Assembly (NCBI GenBank): GCA_947494565.1
Contig: CANLVG010000009.1
Span: 124,001-188,000, forward strand
DNA: 64,000 nt
Direction: 5' to 3'
Origin: an uncultured Flavobacteriaceae bacterium
GTDB taxonomy: Bacteria; Bacteroidota; Bacteroidia; Flavobacteriales; Flavobacteriaceae
The notes under the pieces: model-generated
Told to the model about the DNA's origin: nothing
What the model saw: only the letters and a program-made list of their open reading frames with translations
Databases searched by the model: none
Part shown: one piece after another, positions 1-8,503 of the stretch
Numbering within the stretch: the first letter of the stretch is position 1
Layout of the letters: every line of letters starts with the position of its first letter
Translations under genes and position numbers: made by a program

Positions 1-951
1 CTTTTCGGAGAGTTCAATGCCTTTGTAAAAGCCTTGGAGGGTGACCCTGCCCTGTTCGTCCTTTAGGCTGGCCAATAGTTTTGCCATCCCGAATACCGGA
101 TTTGGTGCAAAATTACCATACTGACCGCTATGTAGCGGATATCTTGGGCCGAAAACCTTAAGAGTGGCCGTGGCGATCCCCCTGGCACCGAAGGTAAGCG
201 TTGGTAGGTTGGAAAGGTGGCGGGTGCCATCCATAATGTAAAGCATATCGGCAGCCAAGACCTTGCGGTTTTGCATGACCGCCTTGGGTAAAGATGGACT
301 TCCCATTTCTTCTTGAAAATCCATAATGACCTTTACGTTGAATGTGGGCTCTATGTTGCGGTCTTGTAAAATTTGGAGTGCCGAGACTAAAGACATGGCC
401 GGGCCTTTTGAATCGGACGCGGACCGGGCAAAAATTCTCCAGTCCGGATTAAACTCTTTTTCCGGCATGTCCGACTTGATAATCGTCCATTTGTTTTTGT
501 AATCTATTTCCTTAAAAACAGGTAGGAATGGATTTTGCTGATTCCACTTCGTTGTGTCCACCGGTTGTCCGTCGATCTGTAAATAGAACAAAATGGTTTT
601 TGCTTTTGGAGCTACTTTTTTCTCGGCAAGGAGTAGGGGAGCACCATCTGTTTTTATCACCTGCGTTCTGAATTTCAATTTGGAAAAAACGGAGTCGCAC
701 CATTGTAAATTCTGTTGGATCTGTTTCTCAAAATGACCATCATTCGGTAACTTTAAAAACGAGGTCAAATTAGAAATCGCTTCTGGAAATTTATGTTTGG
801 CCAAGTCGTTGATTTCTTTTCCGGACAATTTTTGAGCATCTGAAAATTGTGAAAAAAAGAGAATGGAAAGCAGAAGTGAAAAATGTATCGATTTTAGACC
901 CGAATAAAAACGAAACATTAAATATGTGTGTCTGAAATGAGTGGATTTCAT
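1..951 (-). CDS. M20-family metallopeptidase, N-terminal part (cut by left window edge)
   Basis: Reading leftwards from an ATG at 951 gives about 317 residues with no stop before the window edge, so the C-terminal part is missing. A second ATG at 918 would also leave a usable signal peptide (hydrophobic SLLLSILFFSQFSDAQ), so the start is uncertain. The protein is probably exported. M20 features seen: RSASDSKGPAM, matching the family's ASD-KG metal-ligand region; the EEMGS catalytic-glutamate region; and HSGQYGN, typical of the dimerisation/lid segment. The first Asp region reads YLQIDGQPVD, which differs from the usual GHxDVVP. Such enzymes are zinc carboxypeptidases or dipeptidases; the substrate cannot be read from this. 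It lies 131 AT-rich bases upstream of the uvrB stop, on the same strand. Confidence 0.85.
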   Translation of the reverse strand, partial: MKSTHFRHTYLMFRFYSGLKSIHFSLLLSILFFSQFSDAQKLSGKEINDLAKHKFPEAISNLTSFLKLPNDGHFEKQIQQNLQWCDSVFSKLKFRTQVIKTDGAPLLLAEKKVAPKAKTILFYLQIDGQPVDTTKWNQQNPFLPVFKEIDYKNKWTIIKSDMPEKEFNPDWRIFARSASDSKGPAMSLVSALQILQDRNIEPTFNVKVIMDFQEEMGSPSLPKAVMQNRKVLAADMLYIMDGTRHLSNLPTLTFGARGIATATLKVFGPRYPLHSGQYGNFAPNPVFGMAKLLASLKDEQGRVTLQGFYKGIELSEK

Positions 952-1082
952 GATTTAGTCTTGTCTAAAAATTGAAATTAAAATATTTAAATCCAATTAG
1001 TTAAAATAATTTATATAAAGCTTTTTTTCTATTTTAAAAGCAGAGGCTGTTATTATTGAAATTTAGGTCTTTTTTCTGGTAA

Positions 1083-3071
1083 TTAGCCTTTTTCCTGTAA
1101 CATTTTTATCTCATCCCTTAGTTTGGCCGCCTGCATAAAGTCCAATTCCTTGGCCGCTTTTTCCATTGACTTTCGCTTCTCCCGAATTAATTTTTCTATC
1201 TGTTCTTTGGTGAGGTATTCGAGATCCGGTTCGGCCGCGCGCATCTCTTCCTTTTCAAAATGATAGGTAGAAACCGAGTTCTTTGCCAAGGCACTGTCTA
1301 AATTTTTGGACAGTGCTTTCGGGGTAATATTGTGTTCCGTATTATAGGCCGTCTGCTTCGCTCTTCTGTAGTTGGTTTCATCAATTGTTTTCTGCATGCT
1401 TTCGGTAATCTTGTCCGCATACATTATCGCTTTTCCATTTAGGTGTCGCGCAGCTCTTCCTACAGTTTGTGTTAAAGAACGGTTACTTCTCAAGAAGCCT
1501 TCCTTATCTGCATCTAAGATGGCGACCAAGGAAACTTCGGGCAAATCCAACCCTTCTCTTAGCAGATTCACCCCGATTAATACATCGAAAATACCTTTTC
1601 TTAAATCCTGCATGATCTCCACTCTTTCCAAAGTATCCACATCGCTATGAATGTATCGGCATCTAATATTGATGCGATCCATGTATTTGGCGAGCTCTTC
1701 GGCCATTCGTTTGGTCAAGGTCGTTACCAAGGTCCGTTCGTCTTTTTCAACACGCTGTTGAATCTCCTCGACCAGGTCGTCAATTTGGTTAAGGCTAGGA
1801 CGAACATCTATAATGGGGTCTAGAAGTCCTGTCGGTCGAATGACCTGTTCCACATAAACCCCTTGACTGAGTTGCAATTCGTAATCCGCGGGAGTCGCAC
1901 TTACATAGATGACCTGATTCTGCAACGCCTCGAACTCCTCGAATTTTAGCGGACGGTTGTCCATCGCTGCGGGCAGTCTAAATCCATAGTCCACTAAATT
2001 GACCTTTCTTGAACGGTCACCACCATACATGGCATGTACCTGGGAAATGGTCACATGACTTTCGTCGACCACCATTAAATAATCGTCTGGAAAATAATCC
2101 AGGAGGCAGAAAGGTCGCGTACCGGGGTCGCGTCCATCAAGATATCTTGAATAGTTTTCGATACCGGAACAGTAGCCCAATTCACGAATCATTTCCAAAT
2201 CGAAACTTGTTCGCTCCTCCAGTCGTTTGGCTTCCAAAGGTTTTCCGATTTCCTTGAAGTATTCGACCTGTTTGACCATGTCTTCTCCGATTTGATGAAT
2301 GGCGTTCTGTAGCACATCCTGCGAGGTTACGAACATATTGGCGGGGTAGATTCTCAGACTTTCGAATTCTTCTAAAATCGTATTATTGAAAGGGTCGAAC
2401 GACTCTATCTCCTCTATTTCATCCCCAAAAAAGTGAATCCTGAAGGCATGATCGGCATAACTTGGGAAAACATCCACAACATCTCCTTTGACCCTGAAAT
2501 TTCCGTTTCTAAAGTCGGCCGTCGTTCTGGAATACAATCCTTGTACGAGTTGATGAAGGAATTTTGTTCTTGGGATGACCTGATCTCTCTGGATATTGAT
2601 GACGTTCTTTTGGAACTCAATGGGATTACCGATTCCGTAGAGACAGGAAACGGAGGCGACCACAATGACATCCCGACGACCGGAAAGTAATGAGGAAGTG
2701 GTGCTTAACCGCAGTTTTTCAATATCCTCATTGATAGAGAGGTCTTTCTCGATGTACAGGCCAGAGGTGGGTATAAATGCCTCGGGTTGGTAATAATCAT
2801 AGTACGATACAAAGTATTCGACCGCATTGTCAGGAAAGAACTGCTTGAATTCAGAGTATAATTGAGCCGCGAGTGTTTTATTATGGGCCAAAACCAAGGT
2901 GGGCCTTTGCACTTTTTCAATGACATTCGCGACAGTAAATGTCTTGCCCGATCCAGTAACTCCCAAGAGTGTCTGGTACTTCTCGCCCGACTCCATCCCT
3001 TCTACCAATTGTACGATGGCCTGAGGTTGGTCGCCGGTCGGTTTGAATTCCGATACTACCTTAAACTTCAT
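1083..3071 (-). CDS. uvrB: Excinuclease ABC subunit B (UvrB)
   Basis: Full-length UvrB (662 residues), the damage-verifying helicase-like subunit of nucleotide excision repair that receives DNA from UvrA and recruits UvrC. The sequence shows Walker A GVTGSGKT at residues 37-44, the damage-probing beta-hairpin SYYDYYQPEAFIP near residue 95, the DESHV Walker B box, helicase motif QTVGRAARH, and a C-terminal UVR coiled coil (about 622-657) that contacts UvrC. The start is the ATG giving MKFKVVSEFKPTGDQPQAI, the standard family N-terminus. It lies only 32 bases downstream of the surface-protein gene at 3104-5314, so it may be read through from that operon, an odd partner for a repair gene. Identification is certain. 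Confidence 0.98.
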   Translation of the reverse strand: MKFKVVSEFKPTGDQPQAIVQLVEGMESGEKYQTLLGVTGSGKTFTVANVIEKVQRPTLVLAHNKTLAAQLYSEFKQFFPDNAVEYFVSYYDYYQPEAFIPTSGLYIEKDLSINEDIEKLRLSTTSSLLSGRRDVIVVASVSCLYGIGNPIEFQKNVINIQRDQVIPRTKFLHQLVQGLYSRTTADFRNGNFRVKGDVVDVFPSYADHAFRIHFFGDEIEEIESFDPFNNTILEEFESLRIYPANMFVTSQDVLQNAIHQIGEDMVKQVEYFKEIGKPLEAKRLEERTSFDLEMIRELGYCSGIENYSRYLDGRDPGTRPFCLLDYFPDDYLMVVDESHVTISQVHAMYGGDRSRKVNLVDYGFRLPAAMDNRPLKFEEFEALQNQVIYVSATPADYELQLSQGVYVEQVIRPTGLLDPIIDVRPSLNQIDDLVEEIQQRVEKDERTLVTTLTKRMAEELAKYMDRINIRCRYIHSDVDTLERVEIMQDLRKGIFDVLIGVNLLREGLDLPEVSLVAILDADKEGFLRSNRSLTQTVGRAARHLNGKAIMYADKITESMQKTIDETNYRRAKQTAYNTEHNITPKALSKNLDSALAKNSVSTYHFEKEEMRAAEPDLEYLTKEQIEKLIREKRKSMEKAAKELDFMQAAKLRDEIKMLQEKG

Positions 3072-3103
3072 TTCCTAAAAATACAAAAGAGAACACGACT
3101 ATT

Positions 3104-5314
3104 TTATCGTTTTATGGCGAAATGTTGGCTAACGATCTCACCACTTTCAGCATCGAGGTATTGGTACCAATAATCGGAGGCCGGCAGTGGTTTTCCGGCG
3201 TAGGTGCCGTCCCAACCTTTGTAGAGGTCCATCGTTTGAAAGACCAGTTTTCCATAACGGTCAAAAATGCGTAATTCACCTTGGAATCGGCACCTATCGT
3301 TCTTCATTTCAAAACGGTCGTTTATCCCATCCCCGTTAGGTGTCATGAACTTTGAAAATTCTATGGCACAGGTTTGTTCTGCAGTAGGTTCGCAAATATC
3401 AGGGTCGATGGTCACTGTAAAACTACTTTCACTACTACAGCTGCCGGATTCAAAGTAAATGTATATCATTTGTGATGTATTGATGATATTTCCGGAGCTC
3501 AATTGGGTTCCATTGCCCCCACTTTCGGTATAATAATTGTTGCCGACCGAAAGAATCGGCAAGGTGTAACTACTGCACGCTTGCACATCCTCCATCTCGT
3601 CGGCGACAGATGTGTCATTAATGGTAATGGTAAAGCTGGTTTCATCCGAACAGCTACCGTTACCGGTATGAATGAACAGTGATTGTGATTCGATAATCAG
3701 ATCACCTGCATTGAGCAACATCCCGTTCGCATTGCTTTCAGTGAAGTAATTGTTTCCGGCACTCAATGGCGGTAGCGTAAATGAGTTGCATTCGTTGACA
3801 TCGATGAGGGTATCGGCAATCGGACCACCGGTTATGGTAACGGTAAACATACTTTCGTCGGCGCAACCCGGAGTGCCCGCATAGATATAAATCGTTTGCG
3901 AGCTTGTAATAACATCCCCTGCATTGAGCTGATTTCCTCCACCATTGGTCTCGGTGTAGTATTCATTTCCTATGGAAAGTGCAGGTAGGGTATAGGAATT
4001 GCAAACGATCATATCAGATAATACCTCCGCTGTAGGTTTGATGATGGTAACGTTGAAAGAACTTTCATCGGAACATCCCAAGCTACCAATGTAGATGTAA
4101 ATGGTCTGCGAGGTGGTGATGTTGTCGCCTGGATTTAATAGTAGTCCTCCCGTATTGGTATCCGTGTAGTACTCGTTGCCCGCAGTCAAAGGCGGCAAGG
4201 TATAGGCACTACATTCCGTTACATCCAAGAGGCTGTCAGCGGTGGGCGGGGTACAAGAAGTGGTCAACGTTAAATTGAAATCTTCTTCGGAGCTACAGCT
4301 ACCAGTACCATCGTAAATGTAAAATGTTACCGGATAGGCCGGAAAGTCTGCAAATAGAATAATCGCTCCGGCTTCATAGGCAGTACCAGTTCCATTGGGT
4401 CCTGTATAATAACGTTCTCTACCCGTAAGATTGCTTCCAGTGATTTCCGGTAACAAAACGCCGTTCACATGGGTTTGGTGAGGTATGTCGTTTACTACGG
4501 GTGCGGCGGCCCCAGCATCCGTAATGGTCCATCCATCGGTAGTGGTCATATTCGTTCGAGCGATGAGACCATCGCAATAGTTGCTATTTCCTCCATGGAA
4601 AGCGCTATTCGGCCGAAGATTTTGAAGGTCCCAACCGATCAGCAGGGCATCGTAATTTGCCGTAGAGAGAGTTGCGCCGAGGAACATATTTTCAAAATCC
4701 GTTACATTTTCAATAGTCCAGTTGCCCAAGTTCTGATCGAACGAGCTGGCATTGGCGAAGGTGGCGGACATGCTGGTAATGTTACTGACATCCCAGTTGC
4801 CGATATTCGAGTTGAACAAGGTACAATTGGCGAACATGGAGCTCATATCCGTAACGCTGGATAAGTCGGGAGCATCTATAAAATTACCGACCAAATTAGC
4901 GCAAGATGAGAATGCACCGTTCATGGAAGTCCAGACATTGTTCCCCCATTGCTCAATGCTCACCAGTTTTTCGGAGTCATTTGGGGGTTGAGCGCCGTTA
5001 TAGATCCTAGGGAAGAGTCCTGTAATACTTACGGTATACGTACCGGGTGTTGCATAGGTGTGAGTGGCGTCGCCCGTGTGATCGGTAGGTGCTGTACCAT
5101 CACCCCAGTCTACCGTATAATTATAGATCTCGTTAGGGGCCGTTGGAATACTGATGCTTCTGCCGTCAGAGGTTCCGGGATTGTCCGTTTTCCATGTGGT
5201 CACGAAAGGTATGGTGCCCATGGGTAACCTGTTTTCAGTCATTTCAGGGCAAGCCGAAGGGTACAGTAAAGTACTGAAACAAAGGAGGAAGAATTGAAAT
5301 AGAACAAGCCTCAT
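3104..5314 (-). CDS. T9SS type-B cargo protein with BspA-like (DUF285) repeats and four 71-residue repeats
   Basis: A 736-residue secreted protein. Order: signal peptide (about 1-22), a PKD-like segment (VDWGDGTAPTDH ... THTYATPGTYTVSITG, about 65-98), BspA-like/DUF285 surface repeats (MSSMFANCTLFNSNIGNWD and similar, about 130-235), a degenerate repeat, four near-identical units of about 71 residues (core YTLPPL-GN-YYTE ... SQTIYIY ... CSDESSFTVTI), then a type-B sorting domain (FMTPNGDGINDRFEM ... FDRYGKLVF ... GWDGTY ... ASDYWYQY ... HFAIKR). By family knowledge the C-terminal domain directs export by the type IX system and surface attachment. It is probably a surface or secreted binding protein; the ligand is unknown. 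It is the last surface gene before uvrB. Confidence 0.9.
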   Translation of the reverse strand: MRLVLFQFFLLCFSTLLYPSACPEMTENRLPMGTIPFVTTWKTDNPGTSDGRSISIPTAPNEIYNYTVDWGDGTAPTDHTGDATHTYATPGTYTVSITGLFPRIYNGAQPPNDSEKLVSIEQWGNNVWTSMNGAFSSCANLVGNFIDAPDLSSVTDMSSMFANCTLFNSNIGNWDVSNITSMSATFANASSFDQNLGNWTIENVTDFENMFLGATLSTANYDALLIGWDLQNLRPNSAFHGGNSNYCDGLIARTNMTTTDGWTITDAGAAAPVVNDIPHQTHVNGVLLPEITGSNLTGRERYYTGPNGTGTAYEAGAIILFADFPAYPVTFYIYDGTGSCSSEEDFNLTLTTSCTPPTADSLLDVTECSAYTLPPLTAGNEYYTDTNTGGLLLNPGDNITTSQTIYIYIGSLGCSDESSFNVTIIKPTAEVLSDMIVCNSYTLPALSIGNEYYTETNGGGNQLNAGDVITSSQTIYIYAGTPGCADESMFTVTITGGPIADTLIDVNECNSFTLPPLSAGNNYFTESNANGMLLNAGDLIIESQSLFIHTGNGSCSDETSFTITINDTSVADEMEDVQACSSYTLPILSVGNNYYTESGGNGTQLSSGNIINTSQMIYIYFESGSCSSESSFTVTIDPDICEPTAEQTCAIEFSKFMTPNGDGINDRFEMKNDRCRFQGELRIFDRYGKLVFQTMDLYKGWDGTYAGKPLPASDYWYQYLDAESGEIVSQHFAIKR
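3410..4262 (-). repeat. Four tandem 71-residue (about 213 bp) protein repeats
   Basis: Inside the 736-residue protein, four consecutive units each carry two cysteines and the pattern ECxSYTLPPLSAGNxYYTE, then LNAGD, SQTIYIY and CSDESSFTVTI. They are similar but not identical at DNA level, so they look like an older amplification. The motif pattern is known in flavobacterial surface proteins; each unit is probably one beta-sandwich. Boundaries are approximate. Confidence 0.8.
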
Positions 5315-5416
5315 TTGGTTTTAAGTTGAATTGAAGCATAGTCCGTACCAACTTGCAAGATACCCCTATACAGTGCTTCGTTTCTTTTTTGAATTCCGGT
5401 TTTGCCCATGTTTGCG

Positions 5417-6865
5417 TTACCTTTTTAATGCGAAATGCCCACGAATTTCCTGTCGATTCCGAAAAATGGCTTTGAACCAATAATCGGAAGCCGGTAGGGG
5501 ACGTCCATTGAAACTTCCATCCCATCCGCTTTGATTTGGCCCGATTTGGGTTAGAAAATTACCGAATCGATCAAATATCGAAATTACTTTTAAGCTTTGC
5601 TCAAAGTTCTCGGGAGGATCGATGAACTGCCAAAAATCATTGACACCGTCACCATTAGGAGTAAAAAAACGGGGAAAATCACTTTGATCTAGATCTCTAT
5701 CGACTGATCTGGAAATCGTTCCACAACCATTTTTATCACGAACGAATACCACTCGCCCTCCATCTATCACGTTTGAAAAGATAGGACTGTCTTGGTAGGG
5801 TCCTATCTCGTTGTCCATGGCAAATTCGTAGTCTCCGTTGCCGCTTGCTTGTATGGTAATCGTTTTCCCGTTCATTAAGTTAATGACTTCTACGGATTCA
5901 ATAAGGGCCACTTCGGAGGCGACTACACTGAAAAGTTTCGTGCTTGCACATTCAATGGTTCCATTGGCCCCATCAACAAAATTATAGGCTTCATAACGGT
6001 ATCTTCCGGGTTCGGTGATACCTACGCTTGTTGTTTCGGATAAGAGGGTTTCGGCACTTCCACTATTGGTGCGAAACCATCGAAAGCCATCGGCGATATC
6101 ATCGGTGCTAATAGTATAGGGCAACTCATCGCTACATATGCCTACCAGATTTGGGAACTCGATTTGCGGTTTTAAGTAAATGGTCTCACCCGTGTCCTCA
6201 TCGATAACGGGATCGCATGCGTAGGGCGAAGCGCCAGTGATAAAACTCTCTTCCGTACACGTGTTCAAATCACCATTGTCATTATAGGGAATTATCGTAA
6301 CGAAAATTTCCGTGTCTTGCGGAAGGTCTTCAGGGGGTACGTAACGCACTGTATTGCCCACATCGAGATTATCCACCAAATCGGTACCTCCCGGTTCGCT
6401 TCCCATAGATAGAATATAGCCGGTGGCGGTAGGGGCGTAGGCCCATACAATTTCTGTTATTATGGTAACATTGGCAGCATTGTTGTCTGGTGCTATCAGG
6501 AACGTACATGGGGGTGGTTCGGTCACATCAATAGTGGTGAAGGTAATCTCTTCACAGTGAATGGGAGGTTGGTCGAAAGGTATAAGACTTAGTGTCAGGT
6601 AAAGCGGAGTGTTTTCCGGAAGACCCAACGGGGGGGTGTAAAAGTTGTCTACTCCGATGGGTTGGCTATCGAGTACATCGGTTCCTCCCGGTATGGTTCC
6701 AATTGTTAGTAGGTAACCGTTGATCCCTTGAACTGCCGGCCAGGTAATCGTGGCGTCCACTGGTACGTCTAACGTACCATTGGTCGGGTAGCTAATAGTC
6801 GGACATACCTGTGCGGTGGAAAAAAACCACGTCAATTGGAATGCGATAAATACGAACCTTCCCAT
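5417..6865 (-). CDS. T9SS type-B cargo protein with two FN3/Ig-like repeats (tandem paralogue 1)
   Basis: 482 residues: signal peptide (about 1-19, ending FFSTAQ), two beta-sandwich repeats of about 95-105 residues each (cores TITWPAVQGINGYLLTIGT and EIVWAYAPTATGYILSMGS, each followed by PGGTD and P--LP-[NQ]T), a spacer domain with C--E-PY ... DGFRWF ... GRYRYEAYN and a DYEFAMDNE--GPYQDS--F stretch, then the type-B sorting domain from about residue 393 (FPRFFTPNGDGVNDFWQF ... FDRFGNFL ... GWDGSF ... ASDYWFK ... GHFALKR). It is one of four adjacent paralogues sharing this architecture. Probably surface-exposed after T9SS export; ligand unknown. About 100 bases separate it from the downstream gene at 3104-5314. 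Confidence 0.9.
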   Translation of the reverse strand: MGRFVFIAFQLTWFFSTAQVCPTISYPTNGTLDVPVDATITWPAVQGINGYLLTIGTIPGGTDVLDSQPIGVDNFYTPPLGLPENTPLYLTLSLIPFDQPPIHCEEITFTTIDVTEPPPCTFLIAPDNNAANVTIITEIVWAYAPTATGYILSMGSEPGGTDLVDNLDVGNTVRYVPPEDLPQDTEIFVTIIPYNDNGDLNTCTEESFITGASPYACDPVIDEDTGETIYLKPQIEFPNLVGICSDELPYTISTDDIADGFRWFRTNSGSAETLLSETTSVGITEPGRYRYEAYNFVDGANGTIECASTKLFSVVASEVALIESVEVINLMNGKTITIQASGNGDYEFAMDNEIGPYQDSPIFSNVIDGGRVVFVRDKNGCGTISRSVDRDLDQSDFPRFFTPNGDGVNDFWQFIDPPENFEQSLKVISIFDRFGNFLTQIGPNQSGWDGSFNGRPLPASDYWFKAIFRNRQEIRGHFALKR

Positions 6866-7045
6866 ACTAATAAATGAAAACCTTTCTGTAGCTATTCTTT
6901 GACTCGATAATCGAGATTTATAAGTTTCGACATTTGCCTGCCAGTATAGCAGGCGGTCTTCGATTTGTAAATTTTATTTCCTTAGAATGCCTTGTGAGCC
7001 TACCTTTTTTGGCAGACTGGCTTGCTCCGAGGTTGTTTACGGTGA
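6866..7045. other. 180-base gap inside the surface-protein series, with a small hairpin
   Basis: This is the widest gap between the genes from 1083 to 16574. It contains a short inverted repeat, GCCTGC (6936-6941) and GCAGGC (6949-6954), with a 7-base loop, and a smaller CTCGA-TAA-TCGAG one near 6903-6915. No ORF of note is seen. It could hold an internal promoter, a terminator or a processing site splitting the series; nothing in it matches the TAnnTTTG box well. Confidence 0.4.
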
Positions 7046-8494
7046 TTACCGCTTGAGCGTGAAATGCCCATATATTTCCTGTTGACCAAACGAGGTCGCT
7101 TTGAACCAATAATCGGAAGCAGGAAGTGGTCGCCCGTTGAAAAGGCCGTCCCATCCAATTCTTTTAGGATCGATCTGCGCCAAAAAATTGCCATAGCGAT
7201 CGTAGATACGAATACGTTCAATGCTGGCCTCAACATCCGGGGGTGGTGAGAATTGCCAAAAGTCATGTATGCCGTCACCATTGGGAGTGAAGAATTGAGG
7301 AAAGTCTTTTGCCGAAAGTTGTCGTTCAACGATACGGCTTACAATGCCGCACCCATTCTTTTCACGAACATAAACCGTATGTTCACCTAAGGGCACGCGG
7401 GTGAAGGTGTTGCTGTCTTGAAAGGGGCCATTTTCATCATCCAAGGCGAATTCATAGGATCCGGGTCCGCTGATTTCGGTTATGATAGTCAACCCATCGG
7501 CTTCTCTGCTTACCTTGATCGTGTTGATTTCCGCAGGTCCTGATGGTATTACGGTAAACTCATTGACCTGCGCACATTCAACTGTATTGCCGAGAAAAAC
7601 CGCACTGTTATAGGCTTCAAAACGATATCGCCCCAATGATTGAAGATTTACTTCTCGTGTTTGGGAAAGGAGGGTCTCGGTTCCATCGTCGTTCAGTTTA
7701 AACCATCTAAACCCCTGTGCGGTATCCTCACTTTGTACGGGTTTTGAATTCTCGCCCACACAAAAACCGATTTGATCTGGAAATGAAATCTCCGGTTTTA
7801 GGGAGTATACGGTACCCGTTGCAGGGTTCGGTACGGCATCACAGTTAAATGTCGGAATACCTGTTATGAAAGATTCCTCTTGACAGGTACCGGCATCACC
7901 GTTTTCATTATATGGAGTTACCCGTACGAAAAATTCCTGATCTAAGGGTAGTTCGGTCGGGGGTTTATACTGCAACACATTGCCTACATCGAGGTCATTT
8001 ACCAAATCGGTACCTCCCGAGGTCGTACCGATACTTATTCGATACCCCGTGGCCGTAGGCGCATAATTCCATGATATAGGCCGATTTACATTCGCTTGGG
8101 TCGCTTTGTCCAAGGGATAGGCCAAGGTCGTACATTCTGGTGGTGTATTCACGTTAATGGTAGTAAACTCCTCGATTTCGCAAACTCTAACGGGTTGGCC
8201 AAGCACAAATAGTCGGATGGTCACATAGATTTTGGTGTTCTCGGGCAGGCCTACCTCGGGGACGTAAAAGTTCTTGGTACCGGAAGATCTTCGATTGATG
8301 ATTTCACCTCCCCCGGGGGTGGTGCCTAGTGAGACCACATAACCAAAAATACCTTCCACTTGAGGCCATCTAACCTCGGTATCCACGGGTACGTCTACAG
8401 CCCCGTCAACCGGGGTCGAGATTCTAGGACATTGCTGTGCTTGTGAAAAAAATCCAAAGCATAGCGCCACAGTAATAAAAAATCTACACCACAT
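7046..8494 (-). CDS. T9SS type-B cargo protein with two FN3/Ig-like repeats (tandem paralogue 2)
   Basis: 482 residues, the same length and layout as the gene at 5417-6865: signal peptide ending FFSQAQ, repeat 1 (VRWPQVEGIFGYVVSLGT), repeat 2 (PISWNYAPTATGYRISIGT), the FRWFKLNDDGTETLLS / GRYRFEAYN spacer domain, SYEFALDDENGPFQDSN, and a type-B sorting domain from about residue 397 (FPQFFTPNGDGIHDFWQF ... GHFTLKR). NGDGIHD replaces the usual NGDGxND. It starts only 9 bases downstream of the next paralogue's stop, so the two are almost certainly cotranscribed. Function beyond secreted surface protein is unknown. Confidence 0.9.
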   Translation of the reverse strand: MWCRFFITVALCFGFFSQAQQCPRISTPVDGAVDVPVDTEVRWPQVEGIFGYVVSLGTTPGGGEIINRRSSGTKNFYVPEVGLPENTKIYVTIRLFVLGQPVRVCEIEEFTTINVNTPPECTTLAYPLDKATQANVNRPISWNYAPTATGYRISIGTTSGGTDLVNDLDVGNVLQYKPPTELPLDQEFFVRVTPYNENGDAGTCQEESFITGIPTFNCDAVPNPATGTVYSLKPEISFPDQIGFCVGENSKPVQSEDTAQGFRWFKLNDDGTETLLSQTREVNLQSLGRYRFEAYNSAVFLGNTVECAQVNEFTVIPSGPAEINTIKVSREADGLTIITEISGPGSYEFALDDENGPFQDSNTFTRVPLGEHTVYVREKNGCGIVSRIVERQLSAKDFPQFFTPNGDGIHDFWQFSPPPDVEASIERIRIYDRYGNFLAQIDPKRIGWDGLFNGRPLPASDYWFKATSFGQQEIYGHFTLKR

Positions 8495-8503
8495 TGATAC
8501 GTT

